Below are positions 8,510 through 16,559 of a DNA stretch of 64,000 nucleotides, piece after piece. Positions within the stretch are counted from its first letter, which is position 1; the number at the start of each line of letters is the position of its first letter. A program made the translations under genes and the position numbers. This DNA is from Methylophilus sp. 13. GTDB lineage: Bacteria > Pseudomonadota > Gammaproteobacteria > Burkholderiales > Methylophilaceae. The stretch is from positions 62,001 to 126,000 of the forward strand of contig NZ_JADKYR010000003.1 of assembly GCF_015354335.1 (NCBI RefSeq). The letters are read 5' to 3'. Below the pieces are notes generated by a model. The model was not told the DNA's origin and searched no databases. It was given only the letters and a program-made list of their open reading frames with translations.

Positions 8510-9652
8510 ATGTCACTGCTCCAGAAACCTGATGCTAACTTATTGCGCGCCCGCTACCACAGCCTGGTAAACGACGTGCCCGTGGTCATTTTTACCGCGA
8601 TTAGCGCATTGACGATCCAAATGGTGGCGTTGCAGGGTGAGATTGATTGGAAATTTGCCATTTTGCCACCCATGTTGCGCTTGGCGATAGGCGTGATTTT
8701 GCTGTGGTTCTGGTACAAGCACAGGCATGACCAGCCACCGATCGAGAATATCCGCAAACGCCTGGATACCGCCTCTACCTTGCTGATACTGGCAGGCCTG
8801 TTTACCTTCTGGCGCAGTTTGTACCTGTTTCCAATCACGGGCAGTTTTTCGCATTATTTCTTAATCGTGCACAACACGCTGTATGGCTTGTGCTTTGCCT
8901 TTATCCTGAGCAAATTGGGGGCGGCGGCTTATGCCTACAATGTGTTGCTGATTGGAGCGGCGGTGACCTGCGTGTTTCGCGGCGACATTGAACATCCCTA
9001 TTTGGTCGCCATGCTGATTCTGGTGTTTGAAGTGGGCATGCTGTTAACCATGCGCGCCAGCAACAAGACCTTTGACCAATGGGTGAATGCAACCTTTGAA
9101 ACGCAAAGCCTGCTTAAGGAAAATCAGCGGCTGGCACAACAGGATGTGTTAACCGCGCTGCCTAACCGGCGTCAGTTCTTTTTGCAAGCGGCACAACAGC
9201 AAGCCGAATCCAGCCTGGGCGAGCATTGTTTTGTTGTTGGCATTCTGGATCTTGACCACTTCAAACCGATCAACGATCAGTACGGTCACCATATTGGCGA
9301 TCTGGTATTAAGCGAGGTGGGCAAGCGGCTGGCTGCGATTCACACAGCAGACGTGCAGTTTTACCGACTGGGTGGCGATGAGTTCGCATTTCATTTATTG
9401 TCTGATTGCGAGCATCTGCGCCTCAAGCAAGTGTGTGCGGAAATCAGCCATGCACTGTCTCAAGCCATGCATATCGACGAACGGGTACTGACGGTGAGCG
9501 CATCTATCGGCGCCTGCTCCACCTGCGACGCCAAACTCTCTGCGCAAACCATGTATGAACACGCAGACCAGGCGCTGTATCAGGTCAAGCGTGCCGGCCG
9601 CGGTCACTTGCAGATTTACAGCGAACCCCTGGACCTTAAAAAAATGGCATAA
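8510..9652 (+). CDS. Membrane-anchored diguanylate cyclase (GGDEF)
   Basis: The 380-aa protein has about six membrane segments in residues 20-195, then a GGDEF domain (about 215-375). The catalytic motif RLGGDEF is intact near residue 287, and the upstream DLDHFKPINDQYGHHIGD substrate-binding block is conserved. It should make cyclic-di-GMP from two GTP at the inner membrane. The usual RxxD inhibitory site is replaced by HTAD, so product feedback may be lost. The N-terminal membrane region matches that of the protein at 11216-13132 (both have RYxSL..xVPVVI after the start) and is not a sensor domain I can name. No strong ribosome-binding site precedes the ATG. Confidence 0.9.
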   Translation: MSLLQKPDANLLRARYHSLVNDVPVVIFTAISALTIQMVALQGEIDWKFAILPPMLRLAIGVILLWFWYKHRHDQPPIENIRKRLDTASTLLILAGLFTFWRSLYLFPITGSFSHYFLIVHNTLYGLCFAFILSKLGAAAYAYNVLLIGAAVTCVFRGDIEHPYLVAMLILVFEVGMLLTMRASNKTFDQWVNATFETQSLLKENQRLAQQDVLTALPNRRQFFLQAAQQQAESSLGEHCFVVGILDLDHFKPINDQYGHHIGDLVLSEVGKRLAAIHTADVQFYRLGGDEFAFHLLSDCEHLRLKQVCAEISHALSQAMHIDERVLTVSASIGACSTCDAKLSAQTMYEHADQALYQVKRAGRGHLQIYSEPLDLKKMA

Positions 9653-9980
9653 CTTAATAGTAAGCCCTGCCCTTTCGTCTCAATGCACTTTCTAATCTTG
9701 CTAACGCATCATTATTGACCGATCACCGCTGCATGCGGTGGCGGTACTAACACTTTTCCCGCCTCAAAATTTGGCTATTTATAACCAAACCAGCACATTT
9801 CCGTTTGTTTTCAGCCAAAACCATGTTCATTTTTTAAGCAAATTACATTACCATAAAACTTTACTCAGTCTAAACAGCCCAATGTGTTGAGGTTTATTCT
9901 CAGCAAACCCATTTAGTTTCACCCCTGCAACACAGCAACAACAAGAACGGCAATGAATGCCGATAAAAGGAGGTGGTGCA
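9653..9980. other. Intergenic region upstream of the REC-EAL gene
   Basis: This 328-bp gap holds a hairpin CACCGC/GCGGTG with a 5-nt loop around 9726-9742, and AT-rich promoter-like sequence around 9770-9860. The only clear signal is the strong ribosome-binding site AAAGGAGGTG at 9966-9975. No cyclic-di-GMP riboswitch pattern was recognised. Confidence 0.5.
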
Positions 9981-11162
9981 ATGAGTACAAATACGCTATT
10001 GATTCTGGATGATGATGTCACGCTGACGACCCTGATGACTGCCGTCGCGAGAGACTTGGCGTTTGAGGTCAAACATTGTGAAGATGGCAGGCAATTTATC
10101 GATGCCATCCTCGCCTGGAAGCCATCGCACCTGGCCATCGATTTGGTCATGCCGAGTATTGATGGCATTGAGATTCTGAAAACGCTGGCGCGTATGGACT
10201 GCCAAAGCAGCATTATCCTGACCAGCGGCATCGGTTCAGCGCTACTGCCACTGGCGCAACTGACCGCCTTGGAACATCAATTGAATATCCGCGGCATTTT
10301 GCATCACCCGGTCTTACCGCATCTGCTGCAAAAATTGCTGGCGGACCATCCTTCCGTCGATTTGCATGCCACGGATCATACAGAAATCGTCAAACCACTC
10401 AGCATAGACCACGAGAGCATAGACGAGGCGATCTGCCAGCAGCAATTCGTCGTCTATTATCAACCACAAATTGAGTTATTTACCGGCGAGGTGATAGGCT
10501 TTGAGGCCTTGCTGCGCTGGCAACACCCACAGCAGGGCATCCAGTTACCCGAATTATTTATTCATGTGGCAGAAGACACTGGGCAAATAGAAGCCCTGAC
10601 TGAATACGTGGTTGTGACTGGCATCCAGTTTATCCAATCCATCAGTTCAACCCTATGCTTGTCAGTCAACATTTCAGCCAAAAGCCTGCACAATGACCGT
10701 TTGATCAAGATGCTGGAACAAGTCTGTCAACGGTTTGCCTTCGATCCCGCGCGCATGATTCTGGAATTGACCGAAACCGCCACCATGCTGGATACGCAAC
10801 AGGCGGAAAGAATCCTGACTCACTTACGTGAACAAGGCTTTAAGCTCAGTATTGATGATTTTGGCACGGGCTATTCTTCGATGTCACAATTAGCGGCGCT
10901 GCCATTTACCGAGCTCAAAATTGACAAGTCATTTGTCACAACCATGGAGGCCTCTTCCAAATCACGCAAGGTGATTGCCTCAACGCTCAAACTGGCAGAA
11001 AGCCTGGGGCTGGAGACGATTGCCGAAGGCATAGAAAACAGTATGGCCGCCATCGGTTTACGGGAGCTGGGCTGTCGCTTCGGGCAAGGCTATTTTTTTG
11101 CCAGACCCATGGATGCGGCCGCCAGCAAAGTCTGGCTCAGCCACTGGAACGGACAACGCTGA
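9981..11162 (+). CDS. Response regulator with EAL phosphodiesterase output
   Basis: The 393-aa protein has a receiver domain (residues 1-125) and an EAL domain (about 145-388). The receiver keeps the acidic cluster DDD (10-12) and the phospho-acceptor Asp54 (AIDLVMPSIDG). The conserved Lys of the KPV motif is His here (HHPV), so phosphorylation or its read-out may be altered. The EAL motif is intact (GFEALLRWQHP), as are ELTET and DDFGTGYSS, so cyclic-di-GMP hydrolysis is expected. ATG at 9981 is chosen for the near-perfect AAAGGAGGTG upstream; an earlier in-frame ATG at 9957 lacks this. No histidine kinase is adjacent. It lies between two GGDEF genes with a common membrane domain. Confidence 0.92.
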   Translation: MSTNTLLILDDDVTLTTLMTAVARDLAFEVKHCEDGRQFIDAILAWKPSHLAIDLVMPSIDGIEILKTLARMDCQSSIILTSGIGSALLPLAQLTALEHQLNIRGILHHPVLPHLLQKLLADHPSVDLHATDHTEIVKPLSIDHESIDEAICQQQFVVYYQPQIELFTGEVIGFEALLRWQHPQQGIQLPELFIHVAEDTGQIEALTEYVVVTGIQFIQSISSTLCLSVNISAKSLHNDRLIKMLEQVCQRFAFDPARMILELTETATMLDTQQAERILTHLREQGFKLSIDDFGTGYSSMSQLAALPFTELKIDKSFVTTMEASSKSRKVIASTLKLAESLGLETIAEGIENSMAAIGLRELGCRFGQGYFFARPMDAAASKVWLSHWNGQR

Positions 11163-11215
11163 CCACAGCAGCTGGCACCGGCATATGGCCAAGGCAGCGC
11201 CTGACCCGATGCCGG

Positions 11216-13132
11216 TCAGGTACGCAGGTAACTGACGATCTCGGGTTCAACCATCGGGCTGGCATAGTAAAAGCCCTGGATAATCTTGCAGCCCATGGAG
11301 GATAGCAAGTCGACTTGCTGCTGTGTCTCGGCGCCTTCCACCACGCAATCAACGCCAATGCCATGAGACAGGGCCAGAATGGAACGCACGATCATTTTGC
11401 TCTTCGGATTGGTTTCCATATCATGCACAAAGCTGCGGTCCACCTTGATTTTGTTAAGCGGCAAACCTTGCACGTGACTCAGGCTGGAATAACCGGTCCC
11501 AAAATCATCCAGCGCCAGGGAAACGCCTGTCTGCCGTAACAACTCAATATTGTTTCTGCTGACAATAAAATCCTGAAGCAAGGCAGTTTCAGTCAACTCA
11601 AAGGTAATCCGTGCAGGATCGACACCACTCGCGGCGAGCATCGCCACCAGATCCTGCACCACCTTATCACTGATAATATCAAACGCCGACAGATTAAAAG
11701 ACAAGCCAATCTGGGCAGGCCAGGCCTGCACGGCCTGCAAGGCCTGAGAAAACAAAGTCAGCGTCAGACTGGAGATCATGCCTATACTTTCAGCTACCGG
11801 GATAAATACGCACGGGCTGACCATCCCCAGTGCCGGACTGTTCCAGCGCGCCAGACATTCAAAGGCGATGGTGCGGCCAGAGGGGATATCCACCATCGGT
11901 TGAAAGACCAGAAAAAATTCCTGCACCAGATCCGCAGAGCGTAACGCCCGCTCAATTTGCAGGCGGCTTTGCAGCCGCTCAAGATGACGGGCCGAAAACA
12001 GCTCAGTATGACTGCGCCCCGTGTTCTTTGCATGGTAGAGCGCATAATCCGCATACTCATACAGTTTCTCAGACGTATCATCCACCTCAGGAAACACCGC
12101 AATACCGATAGAGGCGCTCAAATTGAATAACATCCCCTCTACGGCTACCGGCTCTTCAATCAGCGCAATCAAAGACTGACCAAGCTGTTTGAGCGCCGCT
12201 TCATCGCCAGCAAAATGCTTGTGAAAGGCAAATTCGTCGCCGCCCAAACGGTAGAAGTGAATAGGATGCTGACATCGCGGGTAATGCTTGAGACGCCGAC
12301 CGATTTCCACCAGCACAAGGTCACCAATGCGGTGCCCGTGCGCATCATTCACCTGCTTGAACTTGTCGAGATCAATGATGCCAATCGCAAATTTTTTGCC
12401 TTCGTTTTTCAAATGCTCCAGCGACTGCGCTTTAATCGTGGCAAAAAACTGGCGGCGGTTTGGCAGTTCAGTCAGCATATCCACATTGGCCAGGCGCGCA
12501 TTTTCGGCGGCCAGATTTTGAGCGTGTAACGAACTGTAGACCAGGGAATCAAAGCTCTTGTTGCGGCGGTACATGGCAATCAACATGCCAATCTCAAAAA
12601 TCAGGATCATGAATGCAAATGAATGGCTATATTCAATGTCGGCATACAGCACATAAGCAAGCGTGGTGACGATCAGCATCAGATTGTAAAGGTAGGCCGG
12701 CCGGCCAAGGCTGACCAGCAGAAACGGAAAACAGATGCCATATAGCGTCATCTGCACGACCAAAAAGTAGCGGCTGTAGCCAGATGAGTCTTGCAGCAGA
12801 TGCAGGTCGCAAATCACAGTGGTGATGCCCGCCACAAGCAGCAAACTGGCGAAAAACTGCAAGCGTTTGCGAATCACATCGGTGTGTGGCTTTTCCTTGC
12901 GGTGAATAAACCAGTAGACAAACACTGCGGCCGAAACCAGCGTGAGCATGGCAGGCACGACAAAAGACCAGACAAAGGGCTCATTACGGTGAAACACCGA
13001 GATTTGTGTCAGCATCGCCACCACTGCAGCCACAATCACTACAGGCACATAAGGCAGCAACGAAAAGTATCTGGCGTAAAGGATGTTTTCGTCAAAATGA
13101 CGGTAATATCGTAGGTCAATCATGGGTAACAC
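11216..13132 (-). CDS. Membrane GGDEF-EAL protein
   Basis: The 638-aa product has the same hydrophobic N-terminal domain as the cyclase at 8510-9652 (about residues 15-205), followed by GGDEF (about 225-385; RLGGDEFAFH near 294-303) and EAL (about 400-638). The GGDEF motif is intact without an RxxD inhibitory site. The EAL signature reads ECLARW, keeping the ExLxR metal and substrate residues; ELTET and DDFGTGYSS are present, so both activities are possible. The start is GTG at 13132 or ATG at 13123; neither has a strong ribosome-binding site. It converges with the REC-EAL gene, about 50 bp between stops. Confidence 0.9.
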   Translation of the reverse strand: MLPMIDLRYYRHFDENILYARYFSLLPYVPVVIVAAVVAMLTQISVFHRNEPFVWSFVVPAMLTLVSAAVFVYWFIHRKEKPHTDVIRKRLQFFASLLLVAGITTVICDLHLLQDSSGYSRYFLVVQMTLYGICFPFLLVSLGRPAYLYNLMLIVTTLAYVLYADIEYSHSFAFMILIFEIGMLIAMYRRNKSFDSLVYSSLHAQNLAAENARLANVDMLTELPNRRQFFATIKAQSLEHLKNEGKKFAIGIIDLDKFKQVNDAHGHRIGDLVLVEIGRRLKHYPRCQHPIHFYRLGGDEFAFHKHFAGDEAALKQLGQSLIALIEEPVAVEGMLFNLSASIGIAVFPEVDDTSEKLYEYADYALYHAKNTGRSHTELFSARHLERLQSRLQIERALRSADLVQEFFLVFQPMVDIPSGRTIAFECLARWNSPALGMVSPCVFIPVAESIGMISSLTLTLFSQALQAVQAWPAQIGLSFNLSAFDIISDKVVQDLVAMLAASGVDPARITFELTETALLQDFIVSRNNIELLRQTGVSLALDDFGTGYSSLSHVQGLPLNKIKVDRSFVHDMETNPKSKMIVRSILALSHGIGVDCVVEGAETQQQVDLLSSMGCKIIQGFYYASPMVEPEIVSYLRT

Positions 13133-13248
13133 ATCAAAATCTCAAAATTCGGTCCTGCCGGAACAGCCGCAAACACGCCCTATTTGCAGCAGGTGAGTAT
13201 ATTGGCAAATAGGCCGGGGGTTTTGTTAAATAATGCAAAAATAGAGAG

Positions 13249-13266
13249 GATCAACCGCGGTTGATC
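13249..13266. promoter_or_regulatory. Perfect 18-bp palindrome upstream of the GGDEF-EAL gene
   Basis: GATCAACCGCGGTTGATC is perfectly self-complementary and is followed one base later by a second perfect palindrome, GGATGCATCC (13268-13277). They lie about 120 bp upstream of the GGDEF-EAL gene and 360 bp upstream of the GntR gene, in a 490-bp gap (13133-13622) with no other gene. A dimeric repressor or activator site is the likeliest reading. Confidence 0.45.
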
Positions 13267-13622
13267 TGGATGCATCCTGCGCGGCAACTGCTTTTGCCAT
13301 GCTGGACACGACTTGCTATGTTTATTTACCGAAGATTTCGTATCACGAATGTCCGGTTTTTTTTGAGAATCAGACAACAAGCGATGCAAACTTTGCTATT
13401 GAAGCCGTTGCAATCAGCCCTGTTCCCTTGATGAATGACCAAACCCGAATTAACGCCTGTCATTATAAAAGCGATGCCCGCATTTACTCATAGCCCAATC
13501 GGACTATTCAAGCCAGGCGCACGTAAAATGCAGGCGTAGTGACCACGCATACGTTGTGTAACGGTTGCCGAAAGGCCATTATCCAAGTATCTTTAATCGC
13601 ATCCCCAGTCAGATTCAAGGTC

Positions 13623-14321
13623 ATGATCAAAAAAGAAAAACCTGCAAAAAGCTCTACTGTCGACGCTTTGTATAGCCAGCTCAAGCAAAAAATTATTTCT
13701 TTTGAGCTCTATCCGGGCACGCGCATTACCGAACTGGCGCTGGCAGAGATGTTTGGTGTCAGCCGCACGCCGATCCGGCAGGCGTTGCAACGGCTGGAAA
13801 TAGAGGGTTTTTTGAGCATACGTCCCAAGCAGGGTTGCTTTATCCGTGAGCTGGATGTGACCGAACTGATGGAGTATTACGAGGCACGCATCGCTCTGGA
13901 GTTGCTCATCGTCGAATCTGCGGTCAACGCCATGAGTGACAAGCAAGTGGAGCAGATGATGGCACTGTGGCAGCCGGAGAAGCATGATGCGGAATTACAG
14001 GTGGGTATAGACCTTGGTGAAAAAGATGAGTCTTTTCATGTCGGGCTGGCGCTAGCCAGTGACAAACCGGTGCTGGCCTCGATTTTAAAAAACATTAACC
14101 ACCGCATCCGCGTCATTCGTCGCCTGGACCTAAACGCTGACAATCGCAGCCAGCGCACCTATAAAGAGCATTATGAGATACTGCAGCTCATTAAAGAGCG
14201 CGACACAACCAAGGCCAAACAAGCCATGAAGCGACATATCCAGCGCAGTCGAGAATTCGCCAAAACCCTGACGCTGACTGCCTTGGCGCGGCAAAAGTTC
14301 TTATCCACCCCCTCTGCCTGA
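13623..14321 (+). CDS. GntR-family (FadR/FCD subgroup) transcriptional regulator
   Basis: The 232-aa regulator has an N-terminal winged helix (about 12-78: LYSQLKQKIISFELYPGTRI, then the recognition helix in LAEMFGVSRTPIRQALQRLE) and a C-terminal all-helical FCD ligand domain with MEYYEARIALELL. The ATG at 13623 is used because the preceding 28 codons carry no family similarity; AAGG lies just upstream. It is the first gene of the nitrogen cluster and is the likely regulator of the TTGTATACAA-type sites before atzG and the biuret-hydrolase-like gene. The effector is unknown; a pathway intermediate is plausible. Confidence 0.92.
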   Translation: MIKKEKPAKSSTVDALYSQLKQKIISFELYPGTRITELALAEMFGVSRTPIRQALQRLEIEGFLSIRPKQGCFIRELDVTELMEYYEARIALELLIVESAVNAMSDKQVEQMMALWQPEKHDAELQVGIDLGEKDESFHVGLALASDKPVLASILKNINHRIRVIRRLDLNADNRSQRTYKEHYEILQLIKERDTTKAKQAMKRHIQRSREFAKTLTLTALARQKFLSTPSA

Positions 14322-14375
14322 CCGCCTGAAAGCCACCCAGTACGCGGCACTGGTACGGCACTTGCTTGGGTTTTG

Positions 14376-14385
14376 TTGTATACAA
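14376..14385. promoter_or_regulatory. Candidate GntR operator before atzG
   Basis: The perfect palindrome TTGTATACAA lies within TTTGTTGTATACAATATTGC, 38 bp before the atzG start. FCD-type GntR regulators typically bind short sequences with TTGTATACAA-like symmetry. A near-identical copy occurs before the biuret-hydrolase-like gene at 16524. Confidence 0.65.
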
Positions 14386-14423
14386 TATTGCATATCAAAA
14401 AAAACCTCACCAAGGAGTTTGCT

Positions 14424-14636
14424 TTGTCACACGCCATGCTACAAGACACCGAAATCACACCGGCATTTGTTGCCAGCCAATTGCAATTACAGGGTATCAC
14501 GCTTGACGAACAGGACCTGCTGCAAACCACGCAACATTACCGCCTGCTATTCAGCCATGCCGAACGCGTCATGAGTTGGCCGCTGGACGAGCACATTGAG
14601 CCCGCACCAGAGTTTCGCCCACAGGCAGCGAGCTAA
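14424..14636 (+). CDS. atzG: AtzG-like small subunit of the AtzE amidase (DUF4089)
   Basis: A 70-aa helical protein that resembles AtzG, the small partner needed for stability and activity of AtzE amidase (an assembly related to the GatC-GatA pair). Its core is FVASQLQLQGITLDEQDLLQ followed by a PAPEFRP tail, as in DUF4089 proteins. The start is probably TTG at 14424, 6 nt after AAGGAG; the next in-frame ATG (14436) is too far from that site. Five bases separate its stop from the AtzE start, so the two are probably translationally coupled. Confidence 0.8.
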   Translation: MSHAMLQDTEITPAFVASQLQLQGITLDEQDLLQTTQHYRLLFSHAERVMSWPLDEHIEPAPEFRPQAAS

Positions 14637-14641
14637 GCGCC

Positions 14642-15991
14642 ATGGATGGAAGTCAGAATGCAATCGAGATTGCCAACGCAATCCGCCTGGGAACCGTCTC
14701 AGCCCTGCGCGTGACCGAGGCGGCGCTGGCCGACATTGCGCGCCATGATGGCCGCTACAACAGCTTTACCACCGTAACTGCGGGGCGTGCGTTGCAAGAG
14801 GCCGCGGCCGTGGATGCGGCACGTGCCCGTGGCGAGCGCTTGCCACCGTTGGCGGGTGTGCCGTATGCGGTGAAAAACCTGTTTGATATTGCCGGGTTGC
14901 CTACCCTGGCCGGGGCCAAAATCAACCAAAGTCATGCCCCCGCCAGCACCGATGCGCAGCTGGTGCAGGCCATGCAGCGAGCGGGAGCCATCTTGCTCGG
15001 CGCGCTCAATATGGATGAGTATGCCTATGGCTTCACTACTGAAAACCACCATTTTGGCCCCACCCGCAATCCGCATGATCCGACGCGTAGCGCTGGCGGC
15101 TCTTCTGGCGGTTCAGCCGCCGCCGTCGCTGCCGGGCTGGTGCCGCTTACGCTAGGCTCAGACACCAATGGCTCAGTACGGGTGCCCTCGTCCATGTGCG
15201 GCCTGTTTGGCCTCAAACCGACGTATGGCGCACTCTCATTGGACGGCATGTTTCCGTTTGTGCACAGTTTTGATCATGCCGGGATTTTTGCGCGCTCCGC
15301 GCAAGACTTGTCGCTTTGCTTTGACGTGCTGCAAGGCAACACCAGCGCGGACTCAACGCCACGATTAGTCTCAGACACGCCTCGCCTCGCCCGCCTGGGC
15401 GGCTATTTTGAGCAAGGCGATGCGCAAGCAGAGGCCGCCGTCGCCGCCGTGTGCAACGCCTTGCAGGTGACGCAAGTGGTCGAGTTACCCGAAGTGGCGC
15501 GCGCCCGCTCAGCCGCCTATCTGATTACCGCCAGCGAAGGCGGCAACCGCCACCTGACCCGCTTGCGCATGCAGGCCGCTGACTTTGACCCGCTGACCCG
15601 CCCCAGGCTGGCGGCAGGCACCACGCTACCAGCCGCCTGGTATCTGCAGGCACAACGCCTGCGGCGCTGGTTTTTTGAGCAGGCCATGCAAGTGTTTGCG
15701 AGCACGGATGTGCTGATTGCACCGGCCACCCCTTGCTGTGCACAACCGCTGGGGCAAGAAGACATGGTGATCAACGGCAACCGTATGCCGTTGCGGCCCA
15801 ACATGGGCATGTTTACCCAGCCGATTTCGTTTATTGGCTTGCCTGTCGTCGCGGTGCCTGTGCATTTGCCCGGCCAGCTGCCGATTGCGGTACAACTGAT
15901 AGGTGCGCCCGGCAAGGAGGCGCAGCTGCTGCAACTGGCACACCATTTACAGTCGTTGTCAGTCTGCCAGTCTCCCGTGGTTAGAAACTGA
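14642..15991 (+). CDS. atzE: AtzE-family amidase (1-carboxybiuret hydrolase type)
   Basis: The 449-aa protein is an amidase-signature enzyme. The Ser-cisSer-Lys triad can be placed at Lys78 (YAVKN), Ser154 or Ser155 (AGGSSGGSAA) and Ser178 (DTNGS). Closest in context is AtzE, which removes ammonia from 1-carboxybiuret in cyanuric acid breakdown. The neighbours AtzG (partner) and AtzH support this assignment over GatA or other amidases. It is cytosolic, with no signal peptide. It forms an operon with atzG (5-nt gap) and atzH (14-nt gap). Substrate specificity cannot be read from sequence alone. Confidence 0.85.
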   Translation: MDGSQNAIEIANAIRLGTVSALRVTEAALADIARHDGRYNSFTTVTAGRALQEAAAVDAARARGERLPPLAGVPYAVKNLFDIAGLPTLAGAKINQSHAPASTDAQLVQAMQRAGAILLGALNMDEYAYGFTTENHHFGPTRNPHDPTRSAGGSSGGSAAAVAAGLVPLTLGSDTNGSVRVPSSMCGLFGLKPTYGALSLDGMFPFVHSFDHAGIFARSAQDLSLCFDVLQGNTSADSTPRLVSDTPRLARLGGYFEQGDAQAEAAVAAVCNALQVTQVVELPEVARARSAAYLITASEGGNRHLTRLRMQAADFDPLTRPRLAAGTTLPAAWYLQAQRLRRWFFEQAMQVFASTDVLIAPATPCCAQPLGQEDMVINGNRMPLRPNMGMFTQPISFIGLPVVAVPVHLPGQLPIAVQLIGAPGKEAQLLQLAHHLQSLSVCQSPVVRN

Positions 15992-16005
15992 TACAGAGGT
16001 GACCC

Positions 16006-16374
16006 ATGCTGATTAATCATCCCCCTGTCCTCGCCGAAGTCACAGCGGTATTTGCTGACTACGAACGTGCCCTGGTCAACAATGACGTACAAGCCCTGAT
16101 CCATTTCTTTTGGCAAAGCCCCCTCGCCGTGCGATATGGCGCTGCCGAAAACCTGTATGGCTGGGAGCAGATTGTCGCCTTCAGAAAACAACGCACGCCC
16201 CCGCCGCCACGCACCCTGTTTAATACGGTCATCACCACCTATGGCCTTGACTATGCCAACGCCAGCACCGAGTTTAGGCGCGACAATGGCACAGGCCGGC
16301 AAAGCCAGAGTTGGATACGCACTGAACAAGGCTGGAAAATCGCAGCGGCGCATGTGTCCCTGATGCCGGACTAA
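16006..16374 (+). CDS. atzH: AtzH-like SnoaL-fold protein (DUF3225)
   Basis: This 122-aa protein has the SnoaL/NTF2-like profile of DUF3225 (VFADYERALVNNDVQALIHFF, RYGAAENLYGWEQI, SWIRTEQGWKIAAAHVSLM). AtzH occurs beside AtzE and AtzG and has been assigned an amidase role on dicarboxyurea, giving allophanate. It has a good ribosome-binding site (AGAGGTGA) before ATG. A hairpin with T-run follows. Family assignment is firm; the reaction rests on established work on AtzH relatives. Confidence 0.82.
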   Translation: MLINHPPVLAEVTAVFADYERALVNNDVQALIHFFWQSPLAVRYGAAENLYGWEQIVAFRKQRTPPPPRTLFNTVITTYGLDYANASTEFRRDNGTGRQSQSWIRTEQGWKIAAAHVSLMPD

Positions 16375-16377
16375 TGC

Positions 16378-16403
16378 GCTCGCTTGGTGCGAGCCGCACT
16401 CTT
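16378..16403 (+). terminator. Probable terminator after atzH
   Basis: GCTCGC/GCGAGC forms a 6-bp stem with a 5-nt loop immediately after the atzH stop codon, followed by CGCACTCTTTT. It would separate the atzGEH unit from the next, separately promoted unit. Confidence 0.5.
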
Positions 16404-16523
16404 TTGGCGAGCACTGGCTGATTTTCCGCATCCACGCCGAGCAGATTAAAAAAGAATTCCCTTGTTTTAAAAGCCTTTTTTCCAACCAGGCATAGACGCA
16501 ACTCAGGCATGTGATTTGCTTTG

Positions 16524-16533
16524 TTGTATACAT
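16524..16533. promoter_or_regulatory. Candidate GntR operator before the biuret-hydrolase-like gene
   Basis: TTTGTTGTATACAT at 16520-16533 repeats the site before atzG with one change in the palindrome (TTGTATACAT). It is 26 bp before the chosen start codon, where a repressor would block transcription. The shared sequence points to one regulator for both units. Confidence 0.6.
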
Positions 16534-16559
16534 TGATGCATTTTATAAAGTCCTTTCAG

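Noticed and set aside
9653-9980. Cyclic-di-GMP riboswitch before the REC-EAL gene
   Set aside because: The conserved GEMM sequence blocks are not visible; only a simple hairpin is present.
15517-16533. Long minus-strand frame of 338 codons across atzE and atzH
   Set aside because: It lies opposite genes with full family signatures, has no ribosome-binding site or recognisable domain, and reflects high-GC third-position bias.
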